A DNA stretch of 64,000 nucleotides from Thermoplasmatota archaeon (lineage in GTDB: Archaea; Thermoplasmatota; E2; DHVEG-1), in the NCBI GenBank assembly GCA_030619765.1, contig JAUXAU010000001.1, positions 1 through 64,000 on the forward strand. The letters are read 5' to 3'. How positions within the stretch are numbered: the first letter of the stretch is position 1; every line of letters begins with the position of its first letter. Of the stretch, positions 45,089 to 54,162 are shown piece by piece. The notes beneath the pieces were generated by a model. It worked only from the letters and a program-made list of their open reading frames with translations, had not been told where the DNA came from and made no database searches. The translations under genes and the position numbers were made by a program.

Positions 45089-45534
45089 GCAAGATCAGTG
45101 ATTATTGTATTATTGGTTCAAATATTCTTGTTGGTAAAAATGTAACAATTTGGCATTGGGTGCAAGTTAGAGAAGATGCTGTAATAGGTGATGATGTTGT
45201 GATTGCGAAAGGTTGTTATATTGGTAAAGGAGTACATATAGGAAGTCGTACAAGGATTCAAAACAATGTGTCCATTTTTGAAGGTGCAGTGATTGATGAG
45301 GATGTCTTTATAGGACCTCATGTTTGTTTTACGAATGATAAATATCCTCCAAGTGAAGCATGTCCTGAAGTGACTATTGTTGGAAAAGGAGCATCAATTG
45401 GAGCTAATTCAACTATTTTACCTGGGGTTGTAATTGGCAAGTGTGCAGTAATAGGAGCAGGAGCTGTTGTAACAAAAAGTGTTCCAGCAGGAGAGGTGTG
45501 GGTTGGAAATCCTGCAAGGAAGATGATGAGATGA
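45085..45534 (+). CDS. Left-handed beta-helix acetyltransferase (WbpD/WlbB-like)
   Basis: Hexapeptide repeats; FIGPHVCFTNDKYP; GKGASIGANSTILPGVVIGKCAVIGAGAVVTKSVPAGEVWVGNPAR. Confidence 0.88.
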   Translation: MSKISDYCIIGSNILVGKNVTIWHWVQVREDAVIGDDVVIAKGCYIGKGVHIGSRTRIQNNVSIFEGAVIDEDVFIGPHVCFTNDKYPPSEACPEVTIVGKGASIGANSTILPGVVIGKCAVIGAGAVVTKSVPAGEVWVGNPARKMMR

Positions 45535-45755
45535 TATTTGATGGTGAGTGTATTCGTAATAAAGATTGGAGAAAAAGGTGCAATATAGAATATTATACTG
45601 AAAAGGATATTGCGTTGATGATGGGTGTTATTGATAATATTGTAGATCTACGTGTGTTGAATCAGATACAATATTTAATGCATAGAATGTTAGGACATGT
45701 TATAAATATTCAAGAAATTGAGCTGGAGTTTCATTCAGAGTTTGGTTGTAATTAG
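45532..45755 (+). CDS. Hypothetical small protein
   Basis: MIFDGECIRNKDWRKRCNIEYYTEKDIALMMG...; inside ORF 45441-45755. Confidence 0.5.
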
Positions 45756-45763
45756 GAGGAGAT

Positions 45764-46390
45764 ATGAGTTGGTATGTAGATCGGTTTTTGAACTTAAAAT
45801 GTTCAGGGGATATTCTTAATATTGTCAATCCTCTTACAAAACCAATGAAGGAAATTTCAGAATCTATGGGTATTATTAAACTTATAAAACCTATTGTGTT
45901 AGAGGATCCTATGAAATATATCCTCTATGATCTATGCGCTGGGAATGCACTGACATCTATAATAGCAAGTTTTTTGTTGCCTGTTGCAAGGTCAATAGCT
46001 GTAGATGTGAAAATGAGAAAAAGACCATTTGAGAAAGTTGAGAGATTTGAATATTGGGAAAGGGATATTAACATGTGGAAACTTTTTGTCTATGATTATC
46101 ATACGATAATTATATCAGTTCATCCTTGTGGGAAGTTGGCAGAACGTATAATAGATATTTTCTTGAACGATAAAGCAGAATATTTGTTTTTGATGCCTTG
46201 TTGTATAAATAATAGGAGAATGAAAGACAACTTTTTAGTAGATGAGTTTGGAAAAGAGATAGACTGGATTTATTATTTGAAAAATAAACTTGAAGGGAAT
46301 AATGTTTGTGTAGAGGTAATAAGAGATACAAACATCATAAGTCCGAGAAATATTATTATAAAGGGTAGGAGAAAGGATAAGGAGGAATAA
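45764..46390 (+). CDS. SAM-dependent methyltransferase-like protein
   Basis: YDLCAGNALTSIIASFLLPVARSIAVDVKMRKRPFE; HPCGKLAERI. Confidence 0.5.
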   Translation: MSWYVDRFLNLKCSGDILNIVNPLTKPMKEISESMGIIKLIKPIVLEDPMKYILYDLCAGNALTSIIASFLLPVARSIAVDVKMRKRPFEKVERFEYWERDINMWKLFVYDYHTIIISVHPCGKLAERIIDIFLNDKAEYLFLMPCCINNRRMKDNFLVDEFGKEIDWIYYLKNKLEGNNVCVEVIRDTNIISPRNIIIKGRRKDKEE

Positions 46391-46999
46391 GTGGAAACAG
46401 TTAAGTTGGTATGGATGGACACAGAGACCACAGGATTGAATCCTGAAAAACATGGAATAATTGAACTTGCAATGCTTATACAACTTAATGATGATGTTGT
46501 GGATGAGTTGCATTATTTTATGAATCCTGTAGGAAGGGAATCTACTGAAGAAGCCTTACAAATTTCTGGTCTCACTGCAAAGGAAATTGATGGGTTTGTA
46601 GATTGGAGAAATGTAAAACAAAATATTAAAAGGATACTACAACGATATGTAAATCCTTATAACGCAGAAGATAAATTTGTAGCAGCTGGCTACAATGTAA
46701 AATTTGATTTAGATATGCTTCAAGGGATGTGGAAAGCGTCAGGAGATAAGTATTTGTATTCCTTTTTTGATTCTCCAAAGTTGGATGTTTTATCTTTAGT
46801 GGCTATAGCAAGATGGGTGGGAGTGTTGGATAGATCTCGTTCAAACACATTAAGTAGTGTGGCAAAGTTGATAGGAATTCCTTTTGAGGAAGGAGAAGCA
46901 CATGGAGCATTGGCAGATATTAAGAAAACAAGAGATGTTGCATATATTTTAAAAGACAAAATTCAGAATAGAGTGCCGAGGAGGGTTTTAAAAAAATGA
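46391..46999 (+). CDS. DnaQ-like DEDDh exonuclease
   Basis: VWMDTETTGLNPEKHGIIELAM; AGYNVKFDLDML; HGALADIKKTRDVA. Confidence 0.85.
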   Translation: METVKLVWMDTETTGLNPEKHGIIELAMLIQLNDDVVDELHYFMNPVGRESTEEALQISGLTAKEIDGFVDWRNVKQNIKRILQRYVNPYNAEDKFVAAGYNVKFDLDMLQGMWKASGDKYLYSFFDSPKLDVLSLVAIARWVGVLDRSRSNTLSSVAKLIGIPFEEGEAHGALADIKKTRDVAYILKDKIQNRVPRRVLKK

Positions 47000-47187
47000 A
47001 AATCATAGTTGAGGTGGCAGACCCGTGGCCTTTTGGTGGATGCGAAGTATTTATTCATGTAGATGATCAAAATGGTAAAGTGTATCAACGAAAAGAGATT
47101 TTGGGAGAGAATTTGTTTGTAGCGGGTTTTGATCAGATCTGGAAAATAATAGGAGAAGAGATAAGCTATAATTGGAGGACAGGGTGA
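46996..47187 (+). CDS. Hypothetical small protein
   Basis: ORF. Confidence 0.5.
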   Translation: MKIIVEVADPWPFGGCEVFIHVDDQNGKVYQRKEILGENLFVAGFDQIWKIIGEEISYNWRTG

Positions 47188-48404
47188 AAATAGTTGTAGT
47201 TGGACTTGGAACAATTGGGTTGCCTGTGGCGGCTGCATTTGCTTCTGTGGGATGCGAAGTTGTTGGTGTAGAAGAATCTAAAAGTGTAAGAGCTTCTATT
47301 ACACTTAAACGATTAGAAAAGTTTAAGTTGTTAACTCCAATAAAAATGTTTGATGTAACATCAAATATAGATGTAGTAAAAGATGCAGATGCCATTGTTG
47401 TATGTGTGGGACTTGATTGGAATGGAAAGGAGCCAGTATTTGATCCTTTTGTAGACTTATTAAGAGTGCTTGGAAGACGAATAAAAAAAGGAGTTCTTAT
47501 CTGTGTAGAGACAACGATACCTCCCGGGACAATGGTAGGCGTTGTAAAGACTCAGTTGGAGATGAGTGGCGGTTTGATTGCAGGAAAGGATTTTTACCTT
47601 GTACATGCTCCAGAAAGAATAGCAGCAGGAAGGGAGATGTATAATCTTTTGTTCTTGCCAAGAGTGATAGGAGGCTATTCTGAAAAATGCCGGCAGAAAG
47701 GATTGGAATTATATTCCAAAATAAATAAAAATGTTACATTGATGTCTTTAGAAACTGCAGAGATAACCAAGTTGGTAGAGAATGCTTATAGGGATGTCAA
47801 TATAGCATTTGCAAATGAGGTGTCTCTTATTTGTGATGCCTTTGGAGTAGATGTAGGAGATGTGAGAGTACGTGTAAACGAATTGCCTGATATTATCGGA
47901 GCGATGAATAATCCAGTTAGAAATATGCACGTTCCTGGGATAGGGGTTGGAGGGTATTGCTTACCAAAAGATTCACACTTGTTGTTATGGGGGTGGAAAA
48001 CTCTCTTGTTTCCTAATTGCGAGTATAGACCTCCTGTTCCGTCTGTAATTGAAAATGCAAGATGGCTCAATGATATGATGCCAGAAAGAGTTGCTGGAAA
48101 AATCAATCGATTAGTTGAAAATAGATGTCTTAAGGATCCAAGAATTCTTATATTAGGAGTTGGGTTTGCTCCAGGAATTACAGATAATAGAAATTCTCCA
48201 GCAATAGAGCTTTTTAAGCTTTTGCATTACAGAACATATTTACATGATCCTTATCAAAAACGATATAGAAATGAAATAGATGCTGATATTACTGTTTTAG
48301 CAACTGCGCATGATTGGTATAGACTTCATTTAGAACCTTTGATTTTGGAAGCTCTGCTAAGAGATAGAGTTGTTTGTACGAAAGGGGAAAGGATATGGAA
48401 ATGA
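47172..48404 (+). CDS. UDP-sugar 6-dehydrogenase (WbpA/WecC/Ugd family)
   Basis: VVVGLGTIGLPVAAAFASVGCEVVGVE; ETTIPPGTM; APERIAAG; VENAYRDVNIAFANE; GVGGYCLPKD. Confidence 0.88.
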   Translation: MEDRVKIVVVGLGTIGLPVAAAFASVGCEVVGVEESKSVRASITLKRLEKFKLLTPIKMFDVTSNIDVVKDADAIVVCVGLDWNGKEPVFDPFVDLLRVLGRRIKKGVLICVETTIPPGTMVGVVKTQLEMSGGLIAGKDFYLVHAPERIAAGREMYNLLFLPRVIGGYSEKCRQKGLELYSKINKNVTLMSLETAEITKLVENAYRDVNIAFANEVSLICDAFGVDVGDVRVRVNELPDIIGAMNNPVRNMHVPGIGVGGYCLPKDSHLLLWGWKTLLFPNCEYRPPVPSVIENARWLNDMMPERVAGKINRLVENRCLKDPRILILGVGFAPGITDNRNSPAIELFKLLHYRTYLHDPYQKRYRNEIDADITVLATAHDWYRLHLEPLILEALLRDRVVCTKGERIWK

Positions 48405-48583
48405 TTATTATAAGCAAATACAATTTCGATAATTTGTTTCAGCAGACTTTAGACAAGCTTAAACTTGAGAGATTTACAAGTGATGAGAAAAGTGCCCAAT
48501 TTGAAAATACACCTATTGGTCAAATGCACAGAGCATTTCATTATGAGGTATGTGTGTTGAAAGATAGATTGGAGAAAGGGTAA
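48374..48583 (+). CDS. Hypothetical small protein
   Basis: ORF. Confidence 0.45.
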   Translation: MYERGKDMEMIIISKYNFDNLFQQTLDKLKLERFTSDEKSAQFENTPIGQMHRAFHYEVCVLKDRLEKG

Positions 48584-48585
48584 TC

Positions 48586-48828
48586 ATGAAACATACACCG
48601 GGACCGTGGGAATGGAGATCCATAGATGGCGGCTGGGACGGCGTAGATTCAAGTTATGGCTTGATATGCAAGCTTAGCCTGAATAATCGTGCCAACGCTC
48701 GCCTGATAGCAACGGCACCGAAGCTGCTTAAGGCATGTAAGGCAGCTCTCGCAAAGTGCCCGTTTCCGGTTGGTGCAGCGCTAGTTAAAGAGCAATTGCA
48801 GATCGTTATTGCCGAGGCAGAGGAATAG
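48586..48828 (+). CDS. Small phage protein (HTPGPW...NARLIATAPKLLKAC type)
   Basis: MKHTPGPWEWRS...NNRANARLIATAPKLLKACKAAL. Confidence 0.7.
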   Translation: MKHTPGPWEWRSIDGGWDGVDSSYGLICKLSLNNRANARLIATAPKLLKACKAALAKCPFPVGAALVKEQLQIVIAEAEE

Positions 48829-48832
48829 ACCG

Positions 48833-49132
48833 ATGAATGAGACAAGCTGTAAATTTAATAAAGCATGGATTGGACTTTGCGGCAAGGAACCAGTTAATGA
48901 ACGAGGTATGTGTCCAGAGCATGCTGTAAAAAAATGTGTTTCGTGTGGTAAACCAGCTACAAGAGAATGTAGCCATACAGGCCAATTTGTATGTGGTTAT
49001 TCGTTATGTGATGATTGTAGGCATGGGATTCCGCCGGCCGGTGAAGAGGGATATTTTGGTTGTGCCGGGGGTCATGTATCAAAGAAAGTGTACAAGAAGC
49101 AACATGAAGAAAGATATAGCAAAAAGGAGTAA
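48833..49132 (+). CDS. Cys-rich Zn-binding protein
   Basis: CGKEPVNERGMCPEHAVKKCVSCGKPATRECSH...; ORF track starts at 48809. Confidence 0.55.
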   Translation: MNETSCKFNKAWIGLCGKEPVNERGMCPEHAVKKCVSCGKPATRECSHTGQFVCGYSLCDDCRHGIPPAGEEGYFGCAGGHVSKKVYKKQHEERYSKKE

Positions 49133-49272
49133 AGATGTGAAAGCAAAAATGGTTCAAGTTCAGAATCCAAGAACAAAAAAATGGGTGAAAATAAATACAC
49201 AAACAGGTGTAATAGTTGCTCATAAGAAAACAGTTGGCCCATATAAGAATGTAGAAAAAAAGGAGCAAGGGA

Positions 49273-49488
49273 ATGGAAGCAACAATTAGTGATATAGTTG
49301 TAAAGATGCCATTATGGATTTGGTTGTTGGTATTGAATGTGGGATTGACTGGATTTGTGATAGAAGGCTTTGTTAGAAAAATGCAAGATATTAAAAGAAA
49401 ATCTGTGAGAAGTGTTGAAGCTGCTTGTGTTTTAATGTCTACATACATTCCAAGAAAAGTCAGAAGGAAAAAGAGATTATGCCGGTAA
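49273..49488 (+). CDS. Small membrane protein
   Basis: ORF with TM segment; ggagcaaggg RBS. Confidence 0.5.
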   Translation: MEATISDIVVKMPLWIWLLVLNVGLTGFVIEGFVRKMQDIKRKSVRSVEAACVLMSTYIPRKVRRKKRLCR

Positions 49489-49802
49489 AGTTGACTGCAG
49501 AAAAAGTTAAGATGCTCCGAGAAGAATATGCTGAGGGAATAAGGGAAATAAAATTGTTAAGAATGAAAGCTGATCTATTTGGAGCTGAACTTATTGGAAA
49601 AATCAGTCTGCTCGAAATTGAGATTGCTGAGGAAGTAGAAGCATTTAAACAAAAAGTAATAGGTGCAAGATATGGAATTACGGAAATGCAGGTAAGTAGA
49701 ATATTGAGTGGCAAGCAATGGAAGGACACAAAAGAAGTTGTAAAGGATATGGGTAGAACACAAGAATGTCCTGAATGGATGGTGATAGATGCGAGGCGTT
49801 AA
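49479..49802 (+). CDS. Hypothetical HTH-like protein
   Basis: MPVKLTAEKVKMLREEYAEGIREIK...ARYGITEMQVSRILSGKQWK; inside ORF 49425-49802. Confidence 0.55.
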   Translation: MPVKLTAEKVKMLREEYAEGIREIKLLRMKADLFGAELIGKISLLEIEIAEEVEAFKQKVIGARYGITEMQVSRILSGKQWKDTKEVVKDMGRTQECPEWMVIDARR

Positions 49803-49959
49803 GGTTAAATTGTTGAGGAAAATATTGGGGCAGAATCTAAAGAAGATTCCACCTAGACATGTTCAGAGAGTTTGGAAACATCTTAAGAGAGCATACAACA
49901 GAATACCTTGGAATAAGAGACATGATGTTTGGAAGGAATTGGAAGGAGTAAAGTCGTGA
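49790..49959 (+). CDS. Small basic protein
   Basis: MRGVKVKLLRKILGQNLKKIPPRHVQRVWKHLKRAYNRIPWNKRHDVWKELEGVKS. Confidence 0.45.
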
Positions 49960-50330
49960 GTGAAATTGTTCGTAAAACACAAGCAGGTACATGGAATGGT
50001 GATAAAGAAGAACTTGATGGTAAAGAGTTCATTAAAGAACGAACGAAAACATTGCTTGAGGTTATTCATGATGGAAGACCGATTATTGATGCTGGTGTTG
50101 CTGAGTTTGTTACACAAGTTTATCATCAAGGAAGAAAAGATATGTATGAAAAGGTTTTCGAAGTTGTTAATAAGAAGCTCCCTGAAATTGCGATGAAAGC
50201 TTTTGAGCATGTGAATAAGCGATTGGAGGAAAGATTATGGATGAAGAATTCATCAAGAAGCAAGCAAAAGGGTTATCTGAGCTTGTGGGTACGACTGCGA
50301 TCGGCATTTCGTTTTTTGAAGAAGTGTTAG
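49956..50330 (+). CDS. Hypothetical protein
   Basis: VSEIVRKTQAGTWNGDKEELDGKEFIKERTKTLLEV...; paralogous in part to 50237-50470; GTG start. Confidence 0.45.
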   Translation: MSEIVRKTQAGTWNGDKEELDGKEFIKERTKTLLEVIHDGRPIIDAGVAEFVTQVYHQGRKDMYEKVFEVVNKKLPEIAMKAFEHVNKRLEERLWMKNSSRSKQKGYLSLWVRLRSAFRFLKKC

Positions 50331-50470
50331 TAAGAGTTTATAAGAAAGGACGAGACGATCAGTTTAAGCAGGATGTAGAAGTTACTCAAAGAGAACTTCC
50401 TAAAATAATAAAAGAACAGCTTGATCAGTGTCAAATGAGAGCTAATAAAGCAATTGATAAGGAGGGGTAA
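50237..50470 (+). CDS. Hypothetical small protein
   Basis: ORF; ttggaggaaag RBS. Confidence 0.5.
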   Translation: MDEEFIKKQAKGLSELVGTTAIGISFFEEVLVRVYKKGRDDQFKQDVEVTQRELPKIIKEQLDQCQMRANKAIDKEG

Positions 50471-50472
50471 AA

Positions 50473-51108
50473 ATGGAAGTAGTAGTTGATGGTATTCAAT
50501 ATGCGCCAGTAAAAACAGTACAAGTACATAATTTTCCAAAACTGGAATCTCCGTTTGTAAGAACAGGAGTGAAACATGGAATTATAGATGAGATTGCAGA
50601 AGATATGGAATGGGTGTTTGAAGATGATGAAGTGATTTGTTCCGAAAAGATAAATGGAACAAATGTTTCTATTGTAATTCAGGGAGGACAACTGATAGGA
50701 ATCTACAACAGAAAAAATAAGATAGAAATTGGCATTTTGGAAACTAATCGATTTTTGGAGGGCACAAGAAACGCACGTGCAAAAGGTTGGATTAAATTAG
50801 ATCAAGATGGACAATTTTTTGGGGAATTGATGGGGCCTGGAATTCAAGGAAACTTTCTGAAGTTGCAGCAGTGCTTGTGGTTTCCTTTCAGGTACATGAG
50901 AGAAAAATGTAAGTGGAGATCATGGGGCAAGTATCCAAAAACTTTTGATGTGATAAGTGAATGGTTTAAAGAGGATCTGTTTAGTTTAATCTACATGCAT
51001 TATTTTGCAGTAGAAAAAGTAATGTCGGAAGGAGTTGTATTTTATCAACCATCGACAGGAAGGATGGCAAAGTTGAGAAGGGATATGTTTTCGTGGTATA
51101 AGAAGTAG
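50473..51108 (+). CDS. RNA ligase-like nucleotidyltransferase
   Basis: Motif I SEKINGTNVSIVI, GELMGPGIQGN, motif IV/V EGVVFYQPSTGRMAKLRRDMF. Confidence 0.7.
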   Translation: MEVVVDGIQYAPVKTVQVHNFPKLESPFVRTGVKHGIIDEIAEDMEWVFEDDEVICSEKINGTNVSIVIQGGQLIGIYNRKNKIEIGILETNRFLEGTRNARAKGWIKLDQDGQFFGELMGPGIQGNFLKLQQCLWFPFRYMREKCKWRSWGKYPKTFDVISEWFKEDLFSLIYMHYFAVEKVMSEGVVFYQPSTGRMAKLRRDMFSWYKK

Positions 51109-51270
51109 CCACTTGCGATGTGGCAGCATTGGGTAAGGTTGCACTATCTTTAGGAACGGTTCTGCCAAAACGGACGGGGATTTGTAGCGTGCGAAAGGTG
51201 CGTGCGATGGGCAAAGATCATCCATCAGGGTACAGGTGCCGAGTGTGGAATCCGGCCAGGTGGCTTTTTT
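51108..51270 (+). ncRNA. Candidate structured RNA of unknown family with 3' U-run
   Basis: Non-coding, GC-rich; terminal stem GCCACUUG/CAGGUGGC (8 bp) then TTTTTTT; internal hairpins such as GUGGCAGC...GUUGCAC and GAUG...CAUC. Confidence 0.55.
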
Positions 51271-51289
51271 TAGGAGGAAAAAGTGACGA

Positions 51290-51376
51290 TGTTAATTGAG
51301 ATTGTAGCTTATTCTTTAGCTTTGATAGCAATATCACTTTTTGTTTTCTCTGTTTGGAGGGATAGGATAAAATGAA
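51290..51376 (+). CDS. Small TM peptide
   Basis: MLIEIVAYSLALIAISLFVFSVWRDRIK. Confidence 0.45.
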
Positions 51377-51509
51377 TGCAGAAGAATTTTTTGAAAGGGT
51401 GGAGAGCTCATTGGGAGAGACAAAGTGTCGTGATCCAAGTGGATGTGATTATTTTATATCTGATATGGATGAGTTGTTTGATGATTGGAATGAAAAGGCA
51501 GAGAGATGA
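51372..51509 (+). CDS. Small acidic protein
   Basis: MNAEEFFERVESSLGETKCRDPSGCDYFISDMDELFDDWNEKAER. Confidence 0.5.
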   Translation: MNAEEFFERVESSLGETKCRDPSGCDYFISDMDELFDDWNEKAER

Positions 51510-51519
51510 GTAAAAAATA

Positions 51520-51591
51520 GTGTGGTTAGTTTAATGGAAAAACACTGGACTGTGAATTCAGAGATTAGGGTTCGAATCCCGACCACACCCA
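51520..51591 (+). tRNA. tRNA-His(GTG)
   Basis: GTGTGGTTAGTTTAATGGAAAAACACTGGACTGTGAATTCAGAGATTAGGGTTCGAATCCCGACCACACCCA; loop CTGTGAA. Confidence 0.85.
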
Positions 51592-51604
51592 TAAGGAGAA
51601 TAAA

Positions 51605-51697
51605 ATGTTTTGGATGGAATTTTTAACGGGAGTTGTGGTAATGGCATTGATAGAGGCTATTTGGATATGTGTTGTAATGTATAATTGGGGAGGATAA
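51605..51697 (+). CDS. Small TM peptide
   Basis: MFWMEFLTGVVVMALIEAIWICVVMYNWGG. Confidence 0.45.
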   Translation: MFWMEFLTGVVVMALIEAIWICVVMYNWGG

Positions 51698-51699
51698 GA

Positions 51700-51945
51700 A
51701 TGAGGTTTGAAAAAGTTGAGAAGATAGAAGATAGTATACAATCAACTTCTTTTATGACTGTGCGTGATTTAATAAATATGTTGACCAAAGAATTGGAGGA
51801 GAATGAAGTTGATAATACTGTGATTGGACATTTTGAAGAAGATCATGATAAAGAAACAATTACACTTGTTGAATCTATTTCTTCTGCAGAAGTTAAAATT
51901 ATAGATGACCATTTGCAGATGAGGTTTGGTTGGGAGTTGGTGTAG
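51700..51945 (+). CDS. Hypothetical small protein
   Basis: MRFEKVEKIEDSIQSTSFMTVRDLINMLTKEL...; ggggaggataag RBS; ORF track starts at 51685. Confidence 0.55.
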   Translation: MRFEKVEKIEDSIQSTSFMTVRDLINMLTKELEENEVDNTVIGHFEEDHDKETITLVESISSAEVKIIDDHLQMRFGWELV

Positions 51946-52200
51946 ATGTCAGGATATTGGAATGGGTTAATTCTTGTAGGTTTTTTGATAGCAGTGGGAA
52001 TATATGTATGGTTGATGCTTACTTGGGGAGTGAGCCCTAAGAGAAGTGTTTACAAGATTCCAAAAGTTACAACATTTGCAATGAGACCATCTACAAGGGA
52101 ACTTCGTATAAGGTTTAGAATAAAAGTTAAAAGGGCAAAAAGGAAACAAAGAATTATGGTAGTGTTTAGAAAAGTGCTGGATGTTATATTCCCGAGTTGA
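51946..52200 (+). CDS. Small membrane protein
   Basis: ORF with TM. Confidence 0.5.
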   Translation: MSGYWNGLILVGFLIAVGIYVWLMLTWGVSPKRSVYKIPKVTTFAMRPSTRELRIRFRIKVKRAKRKQRIMVVFRKVLDVIFPS

Positions 52201-52577
52201 GGAGGAGAAATATGGATTGTGGTTGTAGAAAATGTGAAGTTCCAATGAGGTGTGCAGTAGTTAAAGAAAAGTTGAAGGCTGAGATTAAATATGACAAGGA
52301 TTCAAAACCACATGAGATAGTAATGGGTGGGGATCCTGAAAATCCTACGTGGAAGGAATATTTGGATCAGTACAAGGAAGAATTTCAGCCACATATAGAA
52401 GCAATTAAAGAAGCGATATTAGAAGCAAAGTTAGAAAACACAGTTGCTAGTAATATATGTAATGATATTTATTTTGTTGTGGGTGATGTGGGTGTTGGAT
52501 TTACTTGGCGTGCATGGGGAGACCTTTTGCAAGCGATTCACAATAAGCGTGAAGGATATATGATGTACTATATGTAA
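52197..52577 (+). CDS. Hypothetical protein
   Basis: ORF. Confidence 0.55.
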   Translation: MRRRNMDCGCRKCEVPMRCAVVKEKLKAEIKYDKDSKPHEIVMGGDPENPTWKEYLDQYKEEFQPHIEAIKEAILEAKLENTVASNICNDIYFVVGDVGVGFTWRAWGDLLQAIHNKREGYMMYYM

Positions 52578-52579
52578 AG

Positions 52580-53032
52580 GTGGTTAGTATGATCATGAAG
52601 ATGGATGTTAGTGGTATCTACATGCAATTAGAAGGAAAGGAATTTGTTGAAGAATATCATGTTAGACATAAGGTGAAGTCTGCTTTGATACTACGCAATT
52701 ATAATACAAAGAAAGCAATGGAGTCTGTTAAGAACATTGTGTCATCTATTATGGGTAAAACAGTTGTTGAAATTGGAGCTGGAGTGGGTTATCTTGCTAT
52801 AGAAATGGCAAAATATGCTAAGAGGGTTTTTGCTATAGAAGCTGATCCTGCGTGGTCATGGTATTTCACTGAATACTTGTATAAAAACAAGCCAAAGAAT
52901 TTAACGTGGGTTTTTGGTAGTGCTGATGAGATTCCTATAATAGCAGATGTGGCAATAATTTGTTCATGTTCAGGAATAAAAGATATGAAGAAGAAGGCTT
53001 ATAAGATGGCAAAGAAGGTGTTAATTCTGTAG
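52580..53032 (+). CDS. SAM-dependent methyltransferase-like protein
   Basis: TVVEIGAGVGYLAIEMAKYAKRVFAIEADP. Confidence 0.65.
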   Translation: MVSMIMKMDVSGIYMQLEGKEFVEEYHVRHKVKSALILRNYNTKKAMESVKNIVSSIMGKTVVEIGAGVGYLAIEMAKYAKRVFAIEADPAWSWYFTEYLYKNKPKNLTWVFGSADEIPIIADVAIICSCSGIKDMKKKAYKMAKKVLIL

Positions 53033-53167
53033 AAAAAATAAGGGGTATATAATGGATTGGGAAATAGTTGTAATGACAATTGGTTTTTTTGCTTTCTTAG
53101 GATGGATAGTTTGGTTGTATTTTAGAAGCTTTAATAAGAAGCTTTAGTACTATTTGAGAAGGCATAA

Positions 53168-53380
53168 GTGAGAAATGCAAGAACACGGGTATATTGTCCT
53201 TGGTGCAGAAGTATAGCAAAGAAAGAAGGGCCGCCTGTAATATTAGGATCAATCAATTTGATTATTTCATACAAGTGTTATGAGTGTGGCTGTCCTTTCA
53301 TAGTTTGTGGGAGGGTTGAGTCTCCGTACAATGTAAAAAGATGTAAGAGGGAGATAAAAGTTGTGATGGAAGATTTATGA
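53168..53380 (+). CDS. Zn-ribbon small protein
   Basis: VYCPWCRSIAKKEG...YKCYECGCPFIVCG. Confidence 0.55.
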   Translation: MRNARTRVYCPWCRSIAKKEGPPVILGSINLIISYKCYECGCPFIVCGRVESPYNVKRCKREIKVVMEDL

Positions 53381-54162
53381 GTGTAAAGCTAATGTTGGGC
53401 GATTGTTTGGAAAGGATGAAGGAAATCTTTGATGGTTCTGTTGATATGGTGTTGGCTGATCCACCTTATGGGACAACTGCATGTAAGTGGGATTCTGTTA
53501 TTCCACTTGAGCCGATGTGGGAGCAATTAAAGAGGGTTATTAAGCCTAATGGGGCAATTGTAATGACTGCAAGTCAGCCTTTCACTACGACTTTGATTAG
53601 TAGTAACATGAAGATGTTTAAGTATTGTTGGGTATGGAACAAAACAACACCTGTTGGCCATGTAGTTGCAAGGGTGAGACCGATGCAGTTGCATGAGGAT
53701 GTGTGCGTGTTTAGTACTGGGACAATGCTAAGTGGTGGTAGTAGGAACAATATGGTGTATAATCCTCAAGATTTAAAATTTTATAATAAAATAGTTGATT
53801 CAACAAGGCAGTTGAAAGACAATGAACAAAATCAATTTAGACGGAATAGTCATAAGAAAAATCATTTACAAGAATGGACTAATTATCCTAAGACAATAAT
53901 CCAGTTTAATAAAGTTTTAAGTAAAAGAAGTGTTCATCCTACTCAGAAGCCTGTAGCTCTTATGGAATATCTTATCAAAACTTATACTAATGAAGGTGCA
54001 ATTGTTTTAGATTTTGCAATGGGAAGTGGGTCAACTGGGGTTGCTTGTATTCATACTGGACGAAGTTTTATAGGAATTGAGTTGGATTTAAATTATTTTG
54101 AAGTGGCAAGAAAAAGAATTAGTTGTTCACCGTATCGTATAAAAAGAGAGATAAAAAGTTAA
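53377..54162 (+). CDS. DNA methyltransferase (N4/N6 class)
   Basis: VDMVLADPPYGTTACKWDS; HPTQKPVALMEYLI; LDFAMGSGSTGVAC. Confidence 0.9.
   Translation: MSVKLMLGDCLERMKEIFDGSVDMVLADPPYGTTACKWDSVIPLEPMWEQLKRVIKPNGAIVMTASQPFTTTLISSNMKMFKYCWVWNKTTPVGHVVARVRPMQLHEDVCVFSTGTMLSGGSRNNMVYNPQDLKFYNKIVDSTRQLKDNEQNQFRRNSHKKNHLQEWTNYPKTIIQFNKVLSKRSVHPTQKPVALMEYLIKTYTNEGAIVLDFAMGSGSTGVACIHTGRSFIGIELDLNYFEVARKRISCSPYRIKREIKS

Noticed and set aside
51108-51270. tmRNA, SRP RNA, RNase P RNA or cobalamin riboswitch
   Set aside because: None of the conserved sequence hallmarks could be identified by eye; left as unassigned structured RNA.
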